DNA of 64,000 nucleotides, taken from the NCBI GenBank assembly GCA_009695095.1, contig SIBQ01000008.1, positions 21,865-85,864 on the forward strand, written 5' to 3'. The notes under the pieces are model-generated. The model had not been told where the DNA came from, made no database searches, and worked only from the letters and a program-made list of their open reading frames with translations. This DNA comes from Lacunisphaera sp. (lineage in GTDB: Bacteria; Verrucomicrobiota; Verrucomicrobiia; Opitutales; Opitutaceae). Positions 1-8,861 of the stretch are shown here, piece after piece. The position numbers were made by a program, and so were the translations under genes. The stretch's first letter is position 1, and the number at the start of each line of letters is the position of its first letter.

Positions 1-1
1 G

Positions 2-499
2 CTGGCGCTGGCCGCCTGCCTTATCCACGCGCCGCAACTGCTCCTCCTTGACGAGCCCACCGCCGGCGTGGATCCGAAGGCCCGCCGCGAATTCTGGGAC
101 GAGATCCACCAACTCGCGGCCGACGGCCTCACCGTGCTCATCACGACGCATTACATGGACGAGGCCGAGCGCTGCCACCGCCTTGCTTACCTCGCCTATG
201 GCACCCTGCTCGCGCGCGGCACGGTCGACGAGGTCGTGGCCGCGGCCCAACTCACCACGTGGGAGGTGGTCGGCGCCGACCTGCTGCCGCTCGCCGCGGA
301 CCTGCGCGGCCGGTCCGGCGTCGAACAGGTCGTGCCGTTCGGCAACACGCTGCACGTAAGCGGGCACGACCCCGTCCGGCTCGAAGCCGCCATCGCTGCG
401 GGGCGCGGCCTCGGTCACGAATGCCGTAAGATCAAGTCCAGCCTGGAGGACGTGTTCATCTGCCTGATGGACCACGCCAAGGATAATTTTTCGTGCTAA
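2..499 (+). CDS. ABC transporter ATP-binding protein, C-terminal part
   Basis: ATPase subunit of an ABC-2 type exporter; the 5' end lies outside the window. The visible 165 residues begin just before the Walker B/D-loop motif LLLLDEPTAGVDP and include the switch histidine in LITTHYMDEAERC, followed by the regulatory tail usual for drug or polysaccharide exporter ATPases. Walker A and the signature motif would lie upstream. The permease gene follows about 105 bp downstream, separated by a dispersed repeat, so the two very likely form one transporter. The substrate cannot be read from the sequence. Confidence 0.93.
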   Translation: MALAACLIHAPQLLLLDEPTAGVDPKARREFWDEIHQLAADGLTVLITTHYMDEAERCHRLAYLAYGTLLARGTVDEVVAAAQLTTWEVVGADLLPLAADLRGRSGVEQVVPFGNTLHVSGHDPVRLEAAIAAGRGLGHECRKIKSSLEDVFICLMDHAKDNFSC

Positions 500-519
500 C
501 CCGGCCGCATAACCTGTTT

Positions 520-594
520 GTCATCGCGAGCCCGACGCAGTCGGGCGTGGCGATCCAGCTGGATTGCTTCGTCGCTACGCTCCTCGCAATGACA
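520..594. repeat. Dispersed palindromic repeat, family A (copy 1)
   Basis: About 75 bp with inverted ends GTCATCGCGAG and CTCGCAATGAC. A second copy lies in opposite orientation at 45376-45460, sharing the blocks GCGAGGAGCG, GACGAAGCAATCC and GGATCGCCACGCC. It fills the gap between the ABC ATPase and permease genes and abuts the ribosome-binding site of the permease. Confidence 0.85.
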
Positions 595-605
595 GAATGG
601 AGAAA

Positions 606-1742
606 ATGATGCCGCGCTTCACCTTCCATCGTTTCTGGGCCATCGTGCTGAAGGAGTTCATCCAGATGAAGCGCGACCGCGTGACCTTTGGCATGATGGT
701 CGGCATTCCGCTGATGCAGCTCATCATCTTCGGCTTTGCCATCAACTCCGACCCCAAGCACCTGCCGGTCGCCATCCGCGCCGCCGATCAGGGACCGTTT
801 GCCCGCACCCTGGTGGCCGCGTTGAAGAACAGCGGCTACTTCACGCTCGTGCGCGAAGCGGCCACCGAGGCGGACACCCGGCGCATGCTGCAACTCGGCG
901 AAGTGCAGTTTGTCATCAACATCCCCGAGGATTTCTCCCGCCGGCTGCTGCGCGGCGAGCGGCCCACCGTGCTGATCGAGGCCGATGCCACCGACCCGGC
1001 AGCGGTCGGACCGGCGATGTCAGCCACCCGGGCCCTGGCCGATACCGTCTTCAACCGCGACCTGCCTGGTCCGCTGGCCCGGTTGCGTGGGGCGGAAGGA
1101 CCGGTGGATTTCCGCATCCACGCGCATTATAACCCGGAGAACATCACGCAATACAACATCGTGCCCGGGCTGATGGGCGTGGTCCTGACCATGACGATGG
1201 TTGTCATCACCGCCCTTGCCATCACGCGCGAGCGGGAGCGCGGCACGATGGAAAACCTGCTCGCCACCCCGGTGCGGCCCTTCGAGGTGATGGCGGGCAA
1301 AATCCTGCCCTACATCGCCGTCGGTTATGTGCAGGTGACCCTCATCCTGCTGGCGGCGCATTTCATTTTTCACGTGCCGATGGTCGGCAGCTTTGCGCTG
1401 CTCTACGGCGTGTCCCTGTCCTTTATCGCCGCCAACCTGGCGATGGGCATCACCTTTTCCACCCTCGCGAAAAACCAGCTGCAGGCGGTGCAAATGGCGT
1501 TCTTCTTTTTCCTGCCGTCCATTCTGCTCTCGGGTTTCATGTTTCCTTTCCGCGGCATGCCGGAGTGGGCGCAATGGATCGGCACCTGTCTGCCGAACAC
1601 GCACTTTCTCCACATCGCCCGCGGGATCCTGCTGAAGGGCAACGGTGCCGCCGAGATCGCACCGGAGTTGTGGCCGCTGCTCTTGTTTCTGATCGTCGCG
1701 ATGACCGTCGGCGTCAAACGCTACCGGCAGACGCTGGATTGA
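606..1742 (+). CDS. ABC-2 type transporter permease
   Basis: Membrane subunit partnering the ATPase upstream; about 378 residues, normal for the YhhJ/YbhR group of ABC-2 permeases. One N-terminal membrane segment (roughly residues 28-45) is followed by an extracytoplasmic domain of about 130 residues, then five more hydrophobic segments, including the conserved block NIVPGLMGVVLTMTMVVITA and the ERERGTMENLLATPV loop typical of the family. An open frame continues upstream to a TTG at 564, but that stretch is the dispersed repeat. GGAG at 599-602 supports a start at the ATG at 606 or 609. Probably exports a drug or lipid-linked compound; substrate unknown. Confidence 0.9.
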   Translation: MMPRFTFHRFWAIVLKEFIQMKRDRVTFGMMVGIPLMQLIIFGFAINSDPKHLPVAIRAADQGPFARTLVAALKNSGYFTLVREAATEADTRRMLQLGEVQFVINIPEDFSRRLLRGERPTVLIEADATDPAAVGPAMSATRALADTVFNRDLPGPLARLRGAEGPVDFRIHAHYNPENITQYNIVPGLMGVVLTMTMVVITALAITRERERGTMENLLATPVRPFEVMAGKILPYIAVGYVQVTLILLAAHFIFHVPMVGSFALLYGVSLSFIAANLAMGITFSTLAKNQLQAVQMAFFFFLPSILLSGFMFPFRGMPEWAQWIGTCLPNTHFLHIARGILLKGNGAAEIAPELWPLLLFLIVAMTVGVKRYRQTLD

Positions 1743-1802
1743 GGTCGGGCGCCTTATCCCTAGCGCGCCGCGGCAGCGCACTGGTCAACGGTTTGCACGG
1801 GG

Positions 1803-2519
1803 TCAGGCCGGCGGGTTTTTGCGCCCGGGGCGCCGCCAGGCCAGGGCGAGCAGGATCACCCCCATCGCCAGCAGGCCCTCGACTGCGTGAATCAGCCACG
1901 GCTCGGGGTGGAAAACGTCCATGATGAGCCGGTCGGTCATGATCATTTCGCCCCCCACCTTGCCGAGAATGGCCGAGCCGGCGTAGATGATGACGGGGTA
2001 GCGGTCCATCAGCCGGGCGAGCAGGTTGCTCGTGAAGACCACAAGCGGAATGCTCAACCCGAGCCCGAAGAGCAGCAGGCCGAAGCTGCCTTTCGAGGCG
2101 CCGGCCACGGCGAGCACGTTGTCGAGTGACATCGTGATGTCGGCCACGGTGATGAGCCAGACCGCGTGCCAGAGGTGGCGGGCCTCAGCCTTGTCCGCCT
2201 CCCCGCCGGTGTTTTCCCGCAGCAGCTTGACGGCAATCCACAGGATGAGCAGTCCGCCGGCGAGCTTGATGTAGTTGATCGCCAGCAGTTGCGAAGCCAT
2301 GAAGGTCAACCCCACCCGCAGGATCACGGCCATGCCCGCGCCAATGATGATGCCCCACATCCGCGCCTTCTTCTCCAGCCGGCGCACGGCCAGGGCGATG
2401 ACCACCGCGTTGTCACCCGCCAGAACGATGTCGATGGCGATGATTTGAACGATGGCAAAAAACCAGTCCCAGGGCGTTTGCAGGGTGGTCGTTGCGACGG
2501 TGGCAAAAAAGGTCGTCAT
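1803..2519 (-). CDS. TerC family membrane protein (YjbE subgroup)
   Basis: Integral membrane protein of 238 residues with about seven hydrophobic segments. The TerC hallmarks are present: the acidic pair in DIVLAGDNAVVIALA near residue 30 and the repeat of this motif in ITMSLDNVLAVAG near residue 130. TerC proteins are implicated in metal (manganese, calcium) export, often to secreted metalloproteins. No manganese riboswitch fits in the short 5' gap (69 bp to the next gene). A second, more distant TerC-family gene is at 13720-14463. Confidence 0.9.
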   Translation of the reverse strand: MTTFFATVATTTLQTPWDWFFAIVQIIAIDIVLAGDNAVVIALAVRRLEKKARMWGIIIGAGMAVILRVGLTFMASQLLAINYIKLAGGLLILWIAVKLLRENTGGEADKAEARHLWHAVWLITVADITMSLDNVLAVAGASKGSFGLLLFGLGLSIPLVVFTSNLLARLMDRYPVIIYAGSAILGKVGGEMIMTDRLIMDVFHPEPWLIHAVEGLLAMGVILLALAWRRPGRKNPPA

Positions 2520-2588
2520 GTCCGGGCGCCAAGTCTCCGCACCCGCCCGGCCGGGTCAATGGCAACTGGCCGGGCCGGCGTTACGCGG

Positions 2589-3239
2589 TCAGCTGCCAGC
2601 GGCCACCTCGGCCACATCCGCCAGCTCGTGCAGGAGCGGCAGTTGCCGCTCCAGTCGTTCGAAAACCTCGGAGCCGGCGAAAGAGCCCTGTTCGACGTAT
2701 TCCACGCCATTCTGCTCCAGCTTATAGCCGGCACCCCACCGGCCCGCTGGCTCGGCCATGAGCCGGGCCCGGATTTGCGGCACCAGTGCCGCCGCAAAGA
2801 ATTCCGGCTGGTTGGTCCGCACAAACCACGCTTGGTCAAAGGCCGGGTCGCCCACCTGGATTTCCTTCGTCCCGAACAGCTCCAGGAGCTTGGAGCCGAA
2901 ATTCTGCCGCGTGAGATTGAATTTCAGACCGGTCTCCACCCGCGGACGCACGCTCACCGCGACCCAGGTCGTGCGCGACTTGCCGCTGCCGGTGGCGTAG
3001 GTCCAATAACGGATGACGCGGCCTGACTGTTCGCCGTCGAGGCTTTCCACCGACGTAAAACCGAGCGTGATCCGTTCCGTGCTGCGCAACCCCGCCCGCT
3101 GCGCGAACGCCTGAAGCCGGTCGCGCGTTTTCCTTGCCTGCACCCGTGCCGCCCAGATGACCAGGACGAAGACCACCACCACGATGACCGGAACAATGAA
3201 TAACCCGGGAGTGAATGCCGCCAGCATGCCGTCATTCAA
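2589..3239 (-). CDS. Membrane-anchored hypothetical protein
   Basis: 216 residues. One strong N-terminal membrane segment (about residues 13-31, rich in V and I) is followed by a basic linker and a soluble domain of mixed alpha/beta character. I do not recognise the family. The gene lies 69 bp upstream of the TerC gene on the same strand, so co-transcription is possible. Codon use looks like that of its neighbours. Confidence 0.7.
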   Translation of the reverse strand: MNDGMLAAFTPGLFIVPVIVVVVFVLVIWAARVQARKTRDRLQAFAQRAGLRSTERITLGFTSVESLDGEQSGRVIRYWTYATGSGKSRTTWVAVSVRPRVETGLKFNLTRQNFGSKLLELFGTKEIQVGDPAFDQAWFVRTNQPEFFAAALVPQIRARLMAEPAGRWGAGYKLEQNGVEYVEQGSFAGSEVFERLERQLPLLHELADVAEVAAGS

Positions 3240-3435
3240 TCATCCCCCGCTACCTCCGGCCATGATTAATCCACGACGTCTTCCGGCGCGATCGCGGTAA
3301 GCCCCGCCGCCGCCGCCAGCGCGCGCCGGAACCGCAGAGGTGGATCCATGGCCGCACAATCAGGTGGTTTCCGCGGCATGCGTCAAAAATATCCGTGCCT
3401 TGCGGTGTTCCGTGGTTTCAACTGCGCCCTGCCCC

Positions 3436-4587
3436 ATGACCTTCGACTTCGACACCGTCATTGACCGCGCGAACAGCGACAGCCGCAAATGGCGCAAATA
3501 CGCCGGCCGGGACATCCTGCCGCTCTGGATCGCCGACATGGATTTCGCCGCGCCGCCCGCCATCCTGGAGGCGCTGCACCGCCGCGTGGACCACCGCGTT
3601 TTCGGTTACGGCCAGCCCCTCCCCTCGCTGACGGAGGCCGTGGTGCAATATTGCGCGACTCACTATCACTGGAAAATCGAGCCCGCCTGGATCGTGTGGT
3701 TGCCCGGACTGGTCACCGGCCTCAATGTCGCCGCCGGAGCCTTTGGGGAAAAAGGTGACGCCATCCTCACCGGCACGCCCGTCTATCCGCCGTTCATGAG
3801 TGCGCCGAAAAACATGGGTCGCGAGACGAGCAAGGTGGCACTCGTCCCCCGCGCCGATGGCCGCTATGAATTCGACTGGGCCGCGCTGGAGCGCGCCATC
3901 ACCCCGCGCACGCGGCTCTTCTTCCTCTGCAACCCGCACAATCCCGTGGGCCGGGTCTTTACCCGCCCCGAGCTCGAGCAAGTTGCGGCGTTTTGCGAGC
4001 GGCACAATCTCCTCCTGGTTTCGGACGACATCCACTGCGACCTCATCCTCGACGACTTGCCATATATTCCGGCCGCCACGCTTTCATCCGCTGCCGCCGC
4101 GCGGACCATCACCCTGATGGCGCCGAGCAAGACTTACAACATGCCCGGCCTAGCCTGCTCATTCGCCGTCATCTCCGACCCCAAGGCGCGCGCCACCTTC
4201 ACGCGCGCCATGGCCGGCATCGTGCCCGAGATGAACGTGCTCGGCCTCGCCGCCTGCGAAGCCGCGTTGCGCGACAGCGAACCGTGGCGGCAGGAGCTGC
4301 TCGCCTACCTGCGCGGCAACCGCGACTTTCTCGCCCGCTTCATCACCGAGCATCTGCGCGGGGTGAAATTGACCCCCTGCGAAGCCACCTACCTCGCGTG
4401 GCTCGATGTGTCGGCGCACGCACTGCCCAATCCGGGCGAGTTTTTCGAGCAGCACGGCGTCGGTCTCTCCGATGGCGTCCAGTTCGGCGCGCCCGCCGGC
4501 CGCTTCGTGCGGTTCAACTTCGGCTGCCCGCGGGCTACGCTGGCCGAGGCCCTCGCGCGGATGAAGCGTGCACTGGCTGCGAGCTGA
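3436..4587 (+). CDS. MalY/PatB family PLP-dependent aminotransferase / cystathionine beta-lyase
   Basis: 383 residues, fold-type I PLP enzyme. Family signatures: the N-terminal LPLWIADMDF, the CNPHNPVGRVF block, DDIHCDL (aspartate contacting the PLP pyridine) and SKTYNMPGL with the Schiff-base lysine at residue 232. MalY/PatB enzymes cleave cystathionine or related C-S bonds, giving homocysteine, pyruvate and ammonia. The frame is open upstream to 3340, but MTFDFDTVIDR at 3436 is the usual family start. The dus gene follows 14 bp downstream and may be co-transcribed. Confidence 0.9.
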   Translation: MTFDFDTVIDRANSDSRKWRKYAGRDILPLWIADMDFAAPPAILEALHRRVDHRVFGYGQPLPSLTEAVVQYCATHYHWKIEPAWIVWLPGLVTGLNVAAGAFGEKGDAILTGTPVYPPFMSAPKNMGRETSKVALVPRADGRYEFDWAALERAITPRTRLFFLCNPHNPVGRVFTRPELEQVAAFCERHNLLLVSDDIHCDLILDDLPYIPAATLSSAAAARTITLMAPSKTYNMPGLACSFAVISDPKARATFTRAMAGIVPEMNVLGLAACEAALRDSEPWRQELLAYLRGNRDFLARFITEHLRGVKLTPCEATYLAWLDVSAHALPNPGEFFEQHGVGLSDGVQFGAPAGRFVRFNFGCPRATLAEALARMKRALAAS

Positions 4588-4601
4588 GGCATTGTCGTGC
4601 C

Positions 4602-5714
4602 GTGCGCATCGGCCCGCTCCAGTTCGACTCCAACCTGTTCCTCTCGCCGCTGGCGGGCTACACCAACCTGCCCTTCCGGCTCGTCGTGCGCGAAATCGGC
4701 GGCATCGACTGGACCACGACCGACCTCGTCAACGCCCGCTCGCTGCTCGAGAAAAATCCGCGCGCGTGGCAGATGATCCGCACCTGCCCTGCGGAAAAAT
4801 TGCTCGCCGTGCAGCTCTTCGGCGCCGTGCCGGAGGAGATGCGCGACGCCGCCGCGCTGGTCGAGTCGCTGGGCATCGCCGCGGTGGACATCAACATGGG
4901 CTGCCCGGTAAAGAAGGTCGTCGGCATCGGCGGTGGCTCTGCGATGATGACCGAGCTCACCAAGACGGCAAAGCTCGTACGCGGCATGGTCGGGGCCGTG
5001 AAAATCCCCATTACCGCCAAGATGCGCCTCGGCTGGGACGAGCAGAATCTCACGGCGCCGGACCTCGCCCGCGTGCTGGAGGATGCCGGCGTCGCCGCCG
5101 TCTTCGTGCACGGCCGCACCCGGGCGCAGGGTTTCAGCGGCCCGGTTAACCTCGCAGGCATCCGCGCCGTTGTGGCGGCTGTTAAAAACATTCCCGTCAT
5201 CGGCAACGGCGACGTCACCACGCCCGAGGCGGCAAAAATGATGTTCGCCGAGACCGGCTGCGCGGGCGTGAGCATCGGCCGCGGCGCGTTCTACAATCCG
5301 TGGATCTTCACCTCCACGCGGCACTATCTTCAGACGGGCGAGCTTCGCGCTGAGCCGGGTTACGCGGAACGCATCACGGTGATGCGCCGCCACCTGGATT
5401 TGATGATCGAGGTCTTCGGCGAAGATCACGGCTGCCGGCTCTTCCGCAAGCCGGCCGCGTGGTATGCCAAGCGCTTCGGTCCCGCGAAGGAGTTCAAGCG
5501 GGGCGTCACGCAATTCAGCACCCGCGCGGAATTCGAGGCCCTGCTGCTGAGTTATGAGAAGTGGCGCGCGCCCTTCCTCGATGCGGCGGGCGAACTGCGC
5601 GCCGCCTACCGGCCCAACCCGATGGTCGCGTCGTTCATGCGCGACAAGGATCTGCCGGCGGCGCGGCGCGGCGCCGCCATCCTGGTGCCCAAGGGCCCGG
5701 TGGACGTGTGGTGA
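4602..5714 (+). CDS. dus: tRNA-dihydrouridine synthase (Dus family)
   Basis: FMN enzyme that reduces uridine to dihydrouridine in the tRNA D-loop; 370 residues. TIM-barrel signatures: the N-terminal LSPLAGYTNLPFR, DINMGCPVKKV with the catalytic cysteine at residue 101, ITAKMRLGWD, VHGRTRAQGFSG and the FMN-phosphate segment VIGNGDVTTPEAA...GVSIGRGAFYNPWIF. The first residues fit a GTG start at 4602; no ATG is available in frame near this point. It follows the MalY/PatB gene closely. Confidence 0.92.
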   Translation: MRIGPLQFDSNLFLSPLAGYTNLPFRLVVREIGGIDWTTTDLVNARSLLEKNPRAWQMIRTCPAEKLLAVQLFGAVPEEMRDAAALVESLGIAAVDINMGCPVKKVVGIGGGSAMMTELTKTAKLVRGMVGAVKIPITAKMRLGWDEQNLTAPDLARVLEDAGVAAVFVHGRTRAQGFSGPVNLAGIRAVVAAVKNIPVIGNGDVTTPEAAKMMFAETGCAGVSIGRGAFYNPWIFTSTRHYLQTGELRAEPGYAERITVMRRHLDLMIEVFGEDHGCRLFRKPAAWYAKRFGPAKEFKRGVTQFSTRAEFEALLLSYEKWRAPFLDAAGELRAAYRPNPMVASFMRDKDLPAARRGAAILVPKGPVDVW

Positions 5715-5738
5715 GAACACTCTGACTATCCCTAGGGT

Positions 5739-5825
5739 GTCGTCCTGCGCAACGCGAAGGATCCAGGCCTTCGAACGTGGCGCCAACTTAGTTGCCGTGG
5801 ATTCTACGCTTCGCTCAGAATGACA
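5739..5825. repeat. Dispersed palindromic repeat, family B
   Basis: Imperfect inverted repeat of about 87 bp. Read on the minus strand it begins GTCATTCTGAGCGAAGCG and ends with an imperfect complement around CCTTCGCGTTGCGCAGG. It resembles family A in its ends (GTCAT...) but has a different core. It lies between dus and the marC-like gene. Confidence 0.7.
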
Positions 5826-5870
5826 GGAATAGGATGGCCCTGAGTATTCCGTCGCGTTCAAATCAGTCGC

Positions 5871-6551
5871 ATGTCCAACGTCACCCACCTCTGGGCCATA
5901 GCCCTCGGCACGTTCATCGGCCTGCTGCCGATCATCAACCCGCTGGCCGCGGCGCCGACTTCCCTCGCCATCACCGAGGGCGACAGCGCCGAGCGCCGCC
6001 GCGAGCAGGCCCGCAAGGGTTGCTTCTACATGGTGGGCATTTTGGTGAGCTTTCTCATTGGCGGCACGTTCATCATGAATTTCTTCGGCATCTCCATCCC
6101 CGGCCTGCACATTGCGGGCGGCATTATGATGACCGGCATCGGTCTGGGCATGCTTACCCCCCAGAAGAGCGCCGCGAAACCGGATGACGAGGAGCGCGAG
6201 GCGGCGCGCAAGAAAGTCGACATCTCCTTCTCCCCGCTTGCCATGCCGATGCTCAGCGGCCCGGGTTCCATTGCAGTGACCCTGGGCTTCACTTCGCTGG
6301 CCACCAGCTGGATCGATTACATCGCCATCATTGCGGGCATCATCTCGGTGGCCCTGCTCACCTACGTGGTGCTGCGGCTGTCCGGCCGCATCGTGGGCCT
6401 CATTGGGCCGGTGGGCCTGAACGCCATGACAAAGATCATGGGTTCCCTCATCATGTGCATCGGCGTGCAGTTCGTGGTGAACGGCGTGTTGGGCATCGCA
6501 ACTGACCCCGAGCTGCTGCGCGACATTAAAAACGCCCTCGCTGCGCACTGA
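5871..6551 (+). CDS. MarC family integral membrane protein
   Basis: 226 residues with six hydrophobic segments in the MarC/UPF0056 arrangement: GLLPIINPLAAAPTSLAIT near the N-terminus and the central signature PLAMPMLSGPGSIAVT. The function of MarC proteins is unsettled; an early link to multidrug resistance was not confirmed. A charged cytoplasmic loop (about residues 100-122) separates the two halves. The ATG at 5871 is the first after the upstream repeat. Confidence 0.93.
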   Translation: MSNVTHLWAIALGTFIGLLPIINPLAAAPTSLAITEGDSAERRREQARKGCFYMVGILVSFLIGGTFIMNFFGISIPGLHIAGGIMMTGIGLGMLTPQKSAAKPDDEEREAARKKVDISFSPLAMPMLSGPGSIAVTLGFTSLATSWIDYIAIIAGIISVALLTYVVLRLSGRIVGLIGPVGLNAMTKIMGSLIMCIGVQFVVNGVLGIATDPELLRDIKNALAAH

Positions 6552-6641
6552 GCCGCGTTGAACGCCGCTTCGCAGCGCTAATCTCCGGAGCAAGCCACGG
6601 CATAATGCGCGCGGTTTAAACAGCCCCGCGGCCCGCGGCGG

Positions 6642-6698
6642 CGTCCTAATCTCCCCCGATAATTCCGCAGCAAGCTGCGGGGAATGTTTCCGTATTCA
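6642..6698. repeat. Dispersed hairpin element, family C (copy 1)
   Basis: Begins GTCCTAATCTC and contains the perfect hairpin CCGCAGCAAGCTGCGG. The second copy at 24773-24831 has the same lead sequence, but its hairpin arms differ by paired changes (CCTGCAGC/GCTGCAGG), so pairing is kept. A partial third copy (CTAATCTCCGGAGCAAGCC) is visible around 6579. This copy ends on the stop codon of the minus-strand Pro-rich gene. Confidence 0.75.
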
Positions 6699-7989
6699 GT
6701 TGCGCCGGTCGACCTTCGCCCCGGTCTTGTCCTTGAAAGTCAGGAGGCGGGTCTCGGGATTGTAGCCCTCGAAGGTGATGCCGAGCTGCGGATTGACGAG
6801 ATCGCCCTTTTGGAAGGAAGTGCCGCCGATGAAGACGCGGGTCATCGTGCCGCCGCGCACTCCGCTGATCTTGAGCGTCTCGACCCAAGCCCTGAACTGG
6901 TTGCTCGGCGGGGGGGTGGAGGAGGCGGGGGCGGGGCAACCGGGACCTCGACAACGGGAGCGGCCACTACTGCGGCCGGTGTTTCCGCCGGTTTGGTTTC
7001 AGCGGGCGCCGTGGTGGCGGGATCGGCCGGGAGATTTTCATTCGCGAGCTCCGCTGTCGGTTCCGGGGCTTTTTCGGTCACCGACGGTTCGGGCGCTGTC
7101 TCGGGTTTCGCAGCGGGCTTGGGCGGGGTGGGCGGCGGTGCATCCTTGGGCCGAAGGAAAATGAACAGCACTGCGACCAGCACGAGCGCCCCTGCACCGC
7201 CACCGATCATCATGAGGCGCTTTTTTTCTTTAAACCCGCGGCCCCTGGTTTCTTGGCCCACGGTGCCGGGGCTTTGCCACCGGCCGGCGGAGGAAACGGT
7301 ACGCCCGGGAACGAAGGGAAAAGCGTTGCTCCGGGGGGAGAAGCAAAGGGCATGCCCGAGGCCTTGCGCATGGCGGTGATTTCGCCCGGCTCGCCCTGAT
7401 CGCCGCGATCCGTTTCCGTCACCGCCGGCGAGGGTGGCGCCTCAAGTGTCGGCGGCGCCATCTCCGCTGGAGCGGGGCCGGCCGCAGTCTCGGGCATCGG
7501 GGGCCCGGCGGCCACAAACGATGGGTCCGCCGCGGGTTCGGCGGCTGGCACCGGCGCGGGCGACAATGTCTTGGGCTTCAGGCTGAATTTTGCCGCTGGT
7601 TTTTCTTGAGCGGGTGCCTCGGCGGGCGGCGGCGGGGGTGCGACGAATTCGGGCACCGGCTCGGCCGGAGGTGTGGGCCGGCGGCCGGCTCAGGGGCGGG
7701 GCGCTTTGACCACCGTGCGGCGGCAGCAACCGTGGCGATCTGTTTGCGCTGTGGTGAGGTGAGGCGGGCGGCACGAGCCTTGCCACCGAGGCTGGCAAAT
7801 TGAGTAAGAGTTAGGGGCATGGCCCGCACCGGGGTGACCTCCTCGGCTGCGGGAGCGGCCGGAGGGACGGGTGCGGGCGGAGCTTCCGCCGGTGGCGTAC
7901 TCGCGCTGTCCGGCTGGGATTGAAGCGACCGCAGGGTCGGCGGCCAGCCTGGGCTTCAGGCGCAGCTTGGGTGCGCTTTCTTCGCTCAT
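6696..7989 (-). pseudogene. Pro/Ala-rich membrane-anchored protein gene, broken by about four frameshifts
   Basis: A continuous protein can be read only by changing frame about four times. It starts MSEESAPKLRLKPRLAADPA at 7989 and shifts near 7920 into a frame giving MPLTLTQFASLGGKARAARL, a segment common in small DNA-associated or phage proteins. It shifts near 7670 to MPEFVAPPPPPAEAP and near 7250 to a membrane segment GGGAGALVLVAVLFIFL with a long Pro/Ala/Glu linker. It shifts at a run of seven G near 6912 to the C-terminal domain ending TFKDKTGAKVDRRN. Every segment has coding character, so this was one (or two adjacent) genes. The function is unknown: an inner-membrane protein with a Pro-rich periplasmic arm and a small C-terminal beta domain. 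Decay and homopolymer sequence error are both possible. Confidence 0.6.
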
Positions 7990-8098
7990 GCCCTCCTGCC
8001 TAGCAGTTTCGCCCCGCGGCGGAAACAAAAAGATTAGGCCCGTTTGCGCCATCAGCCTTGAGGCCCGGCCGGGGGTCGGCTACAAACCGGGCCCATCC

Positions 8099-8653
8099 AT
8101 GAAGCGTTCGACGGCCAACTATAGCGGGATCAGCTCCGCCGCGGTCCGGAAAGCCACCAGTAAAACGTGGGCCCAGTGGCTGGTTCTGCTCGACCAGGCC
8201 GGGGCAAAAAAACTGCCCCATCAGGACATCGCCCGCCTGCTGCACCGGAAGCACCGGGTGTCCGACTGGTGGTGCCAGATGGTGACCGTCGGCTACGAGC
8301 AGGCGCGCGGGCGGCGGGTGAAACACCAGAAGGTCGACGGCTTCGAGGTCAGCGTCAGCAAGACCATGGTCGCGCCGGTGGACCGGGCCTATGCCGCGTG
8401 GAAGGAGGCCGGTCAGCGCGAGCAATGGCTGCCACGCACCCCGCTGACCATCCGCAAGGCCACGCCGCACAAGTCCATCCGCATCCTCTGGCCCGATGCC
8501 ACCCGCCTCAGCGTGAATTTCTGGCCGAAGGGCCCGCTCAAGTGCTCGGTGGTGCCGCAACACGGCCAGCTCCCCACGCCCGAGGCCGCCGAGGCCATGA
8601 AGGCCTACTGGGCCGACAAACTCGAGGCGTTGCGCGCCTTTCTGGAAAAGTGA
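8099..8653 (+). CDS. DUF4287/SRPBCC-type hypothetical protein
   Basis: 184 residues. The first half resembles DUF4287 (HRKHRVSDWWCQMVTVGYEQARG); the second half resembles an SRPBCC/AHSA1-like fold (VDGFEVSVSKTMVAPVDRAY...EQWLP). Such proteins are small soluble ligand-binding proteins of unknown role. The start ATG at 8099 precedes a typical MKRSTANYSG N-terminus; the open frame further upstream runs into the divergent Pro-rich gene. Assignment is by eye and moderate. Confidence 0.7.
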   Translation: MKRSTANYSGISSAAVRKATSKTWAQWLVLLDQAGAKKLPHQDIARLLHRKHRVSDWWCQMVTVGYEQARGRRVKHQKVDGFEVSVSKTMVAPVDRAYAAWKEAGQREQWLPRTPLTIRKATPHKSIRILWPDATRLSVNFWPKGPLKCSVVPQHGQLPTPEAAEAMKAYWADKLEALRAFLEK

Positions 8654-8861
8654 AGCGCCCGCTCCTGCTGCTCGCCGTCCTCCTGGCGGCCCTCGCCGCC
8701 GCGGCGGGCACGACGAATAGGGCGGCGCAGAGCGAGGCGAGGACGAGGGGCGCAAGGCGTTTTATGCGGGCCACGATAGCGCCGTCCGGGACTTTGAAAA
8801 GCCCGCAGATGTCGCGCGACAAAGCTTTGCCAACCAGGGCCGGCCTTGCTCATCTCACCCC
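8650..8861 (+). pseudogene. Remnant of a small exported protein
   Basis: A GTG at 8650 overlapping the previous stop opens a frame encoding a clear signal-peptide-like segment (KRPLLLLAVLLAALAAAAG). After this the frame loses coding character, while another frame reads GRKAFYAGHDSAVRDFEKPA up to the next gene but contains a TAG near 8717. This looks like a short secreted-protein gene broken by a frameshift. Low confidence; it may be non-coding. Confidence 0.3.

Noticed and set aside
2520..2588. Possible manganese (yybP-ykoY) riboswitch upstream of the TerC-family gene
   Set aside because: The gap is only 69 bp and lacks the conserved riboswitch sequence.
4389..6593. 734-codon minus-strand open frame across dus and the MarC-family gene
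   Set aside because: It lies antisense to two clear genes, reads mostly His/Arg/Gly/Ala in the style of a GC-rich shadow frame, and has no recognisable domain.
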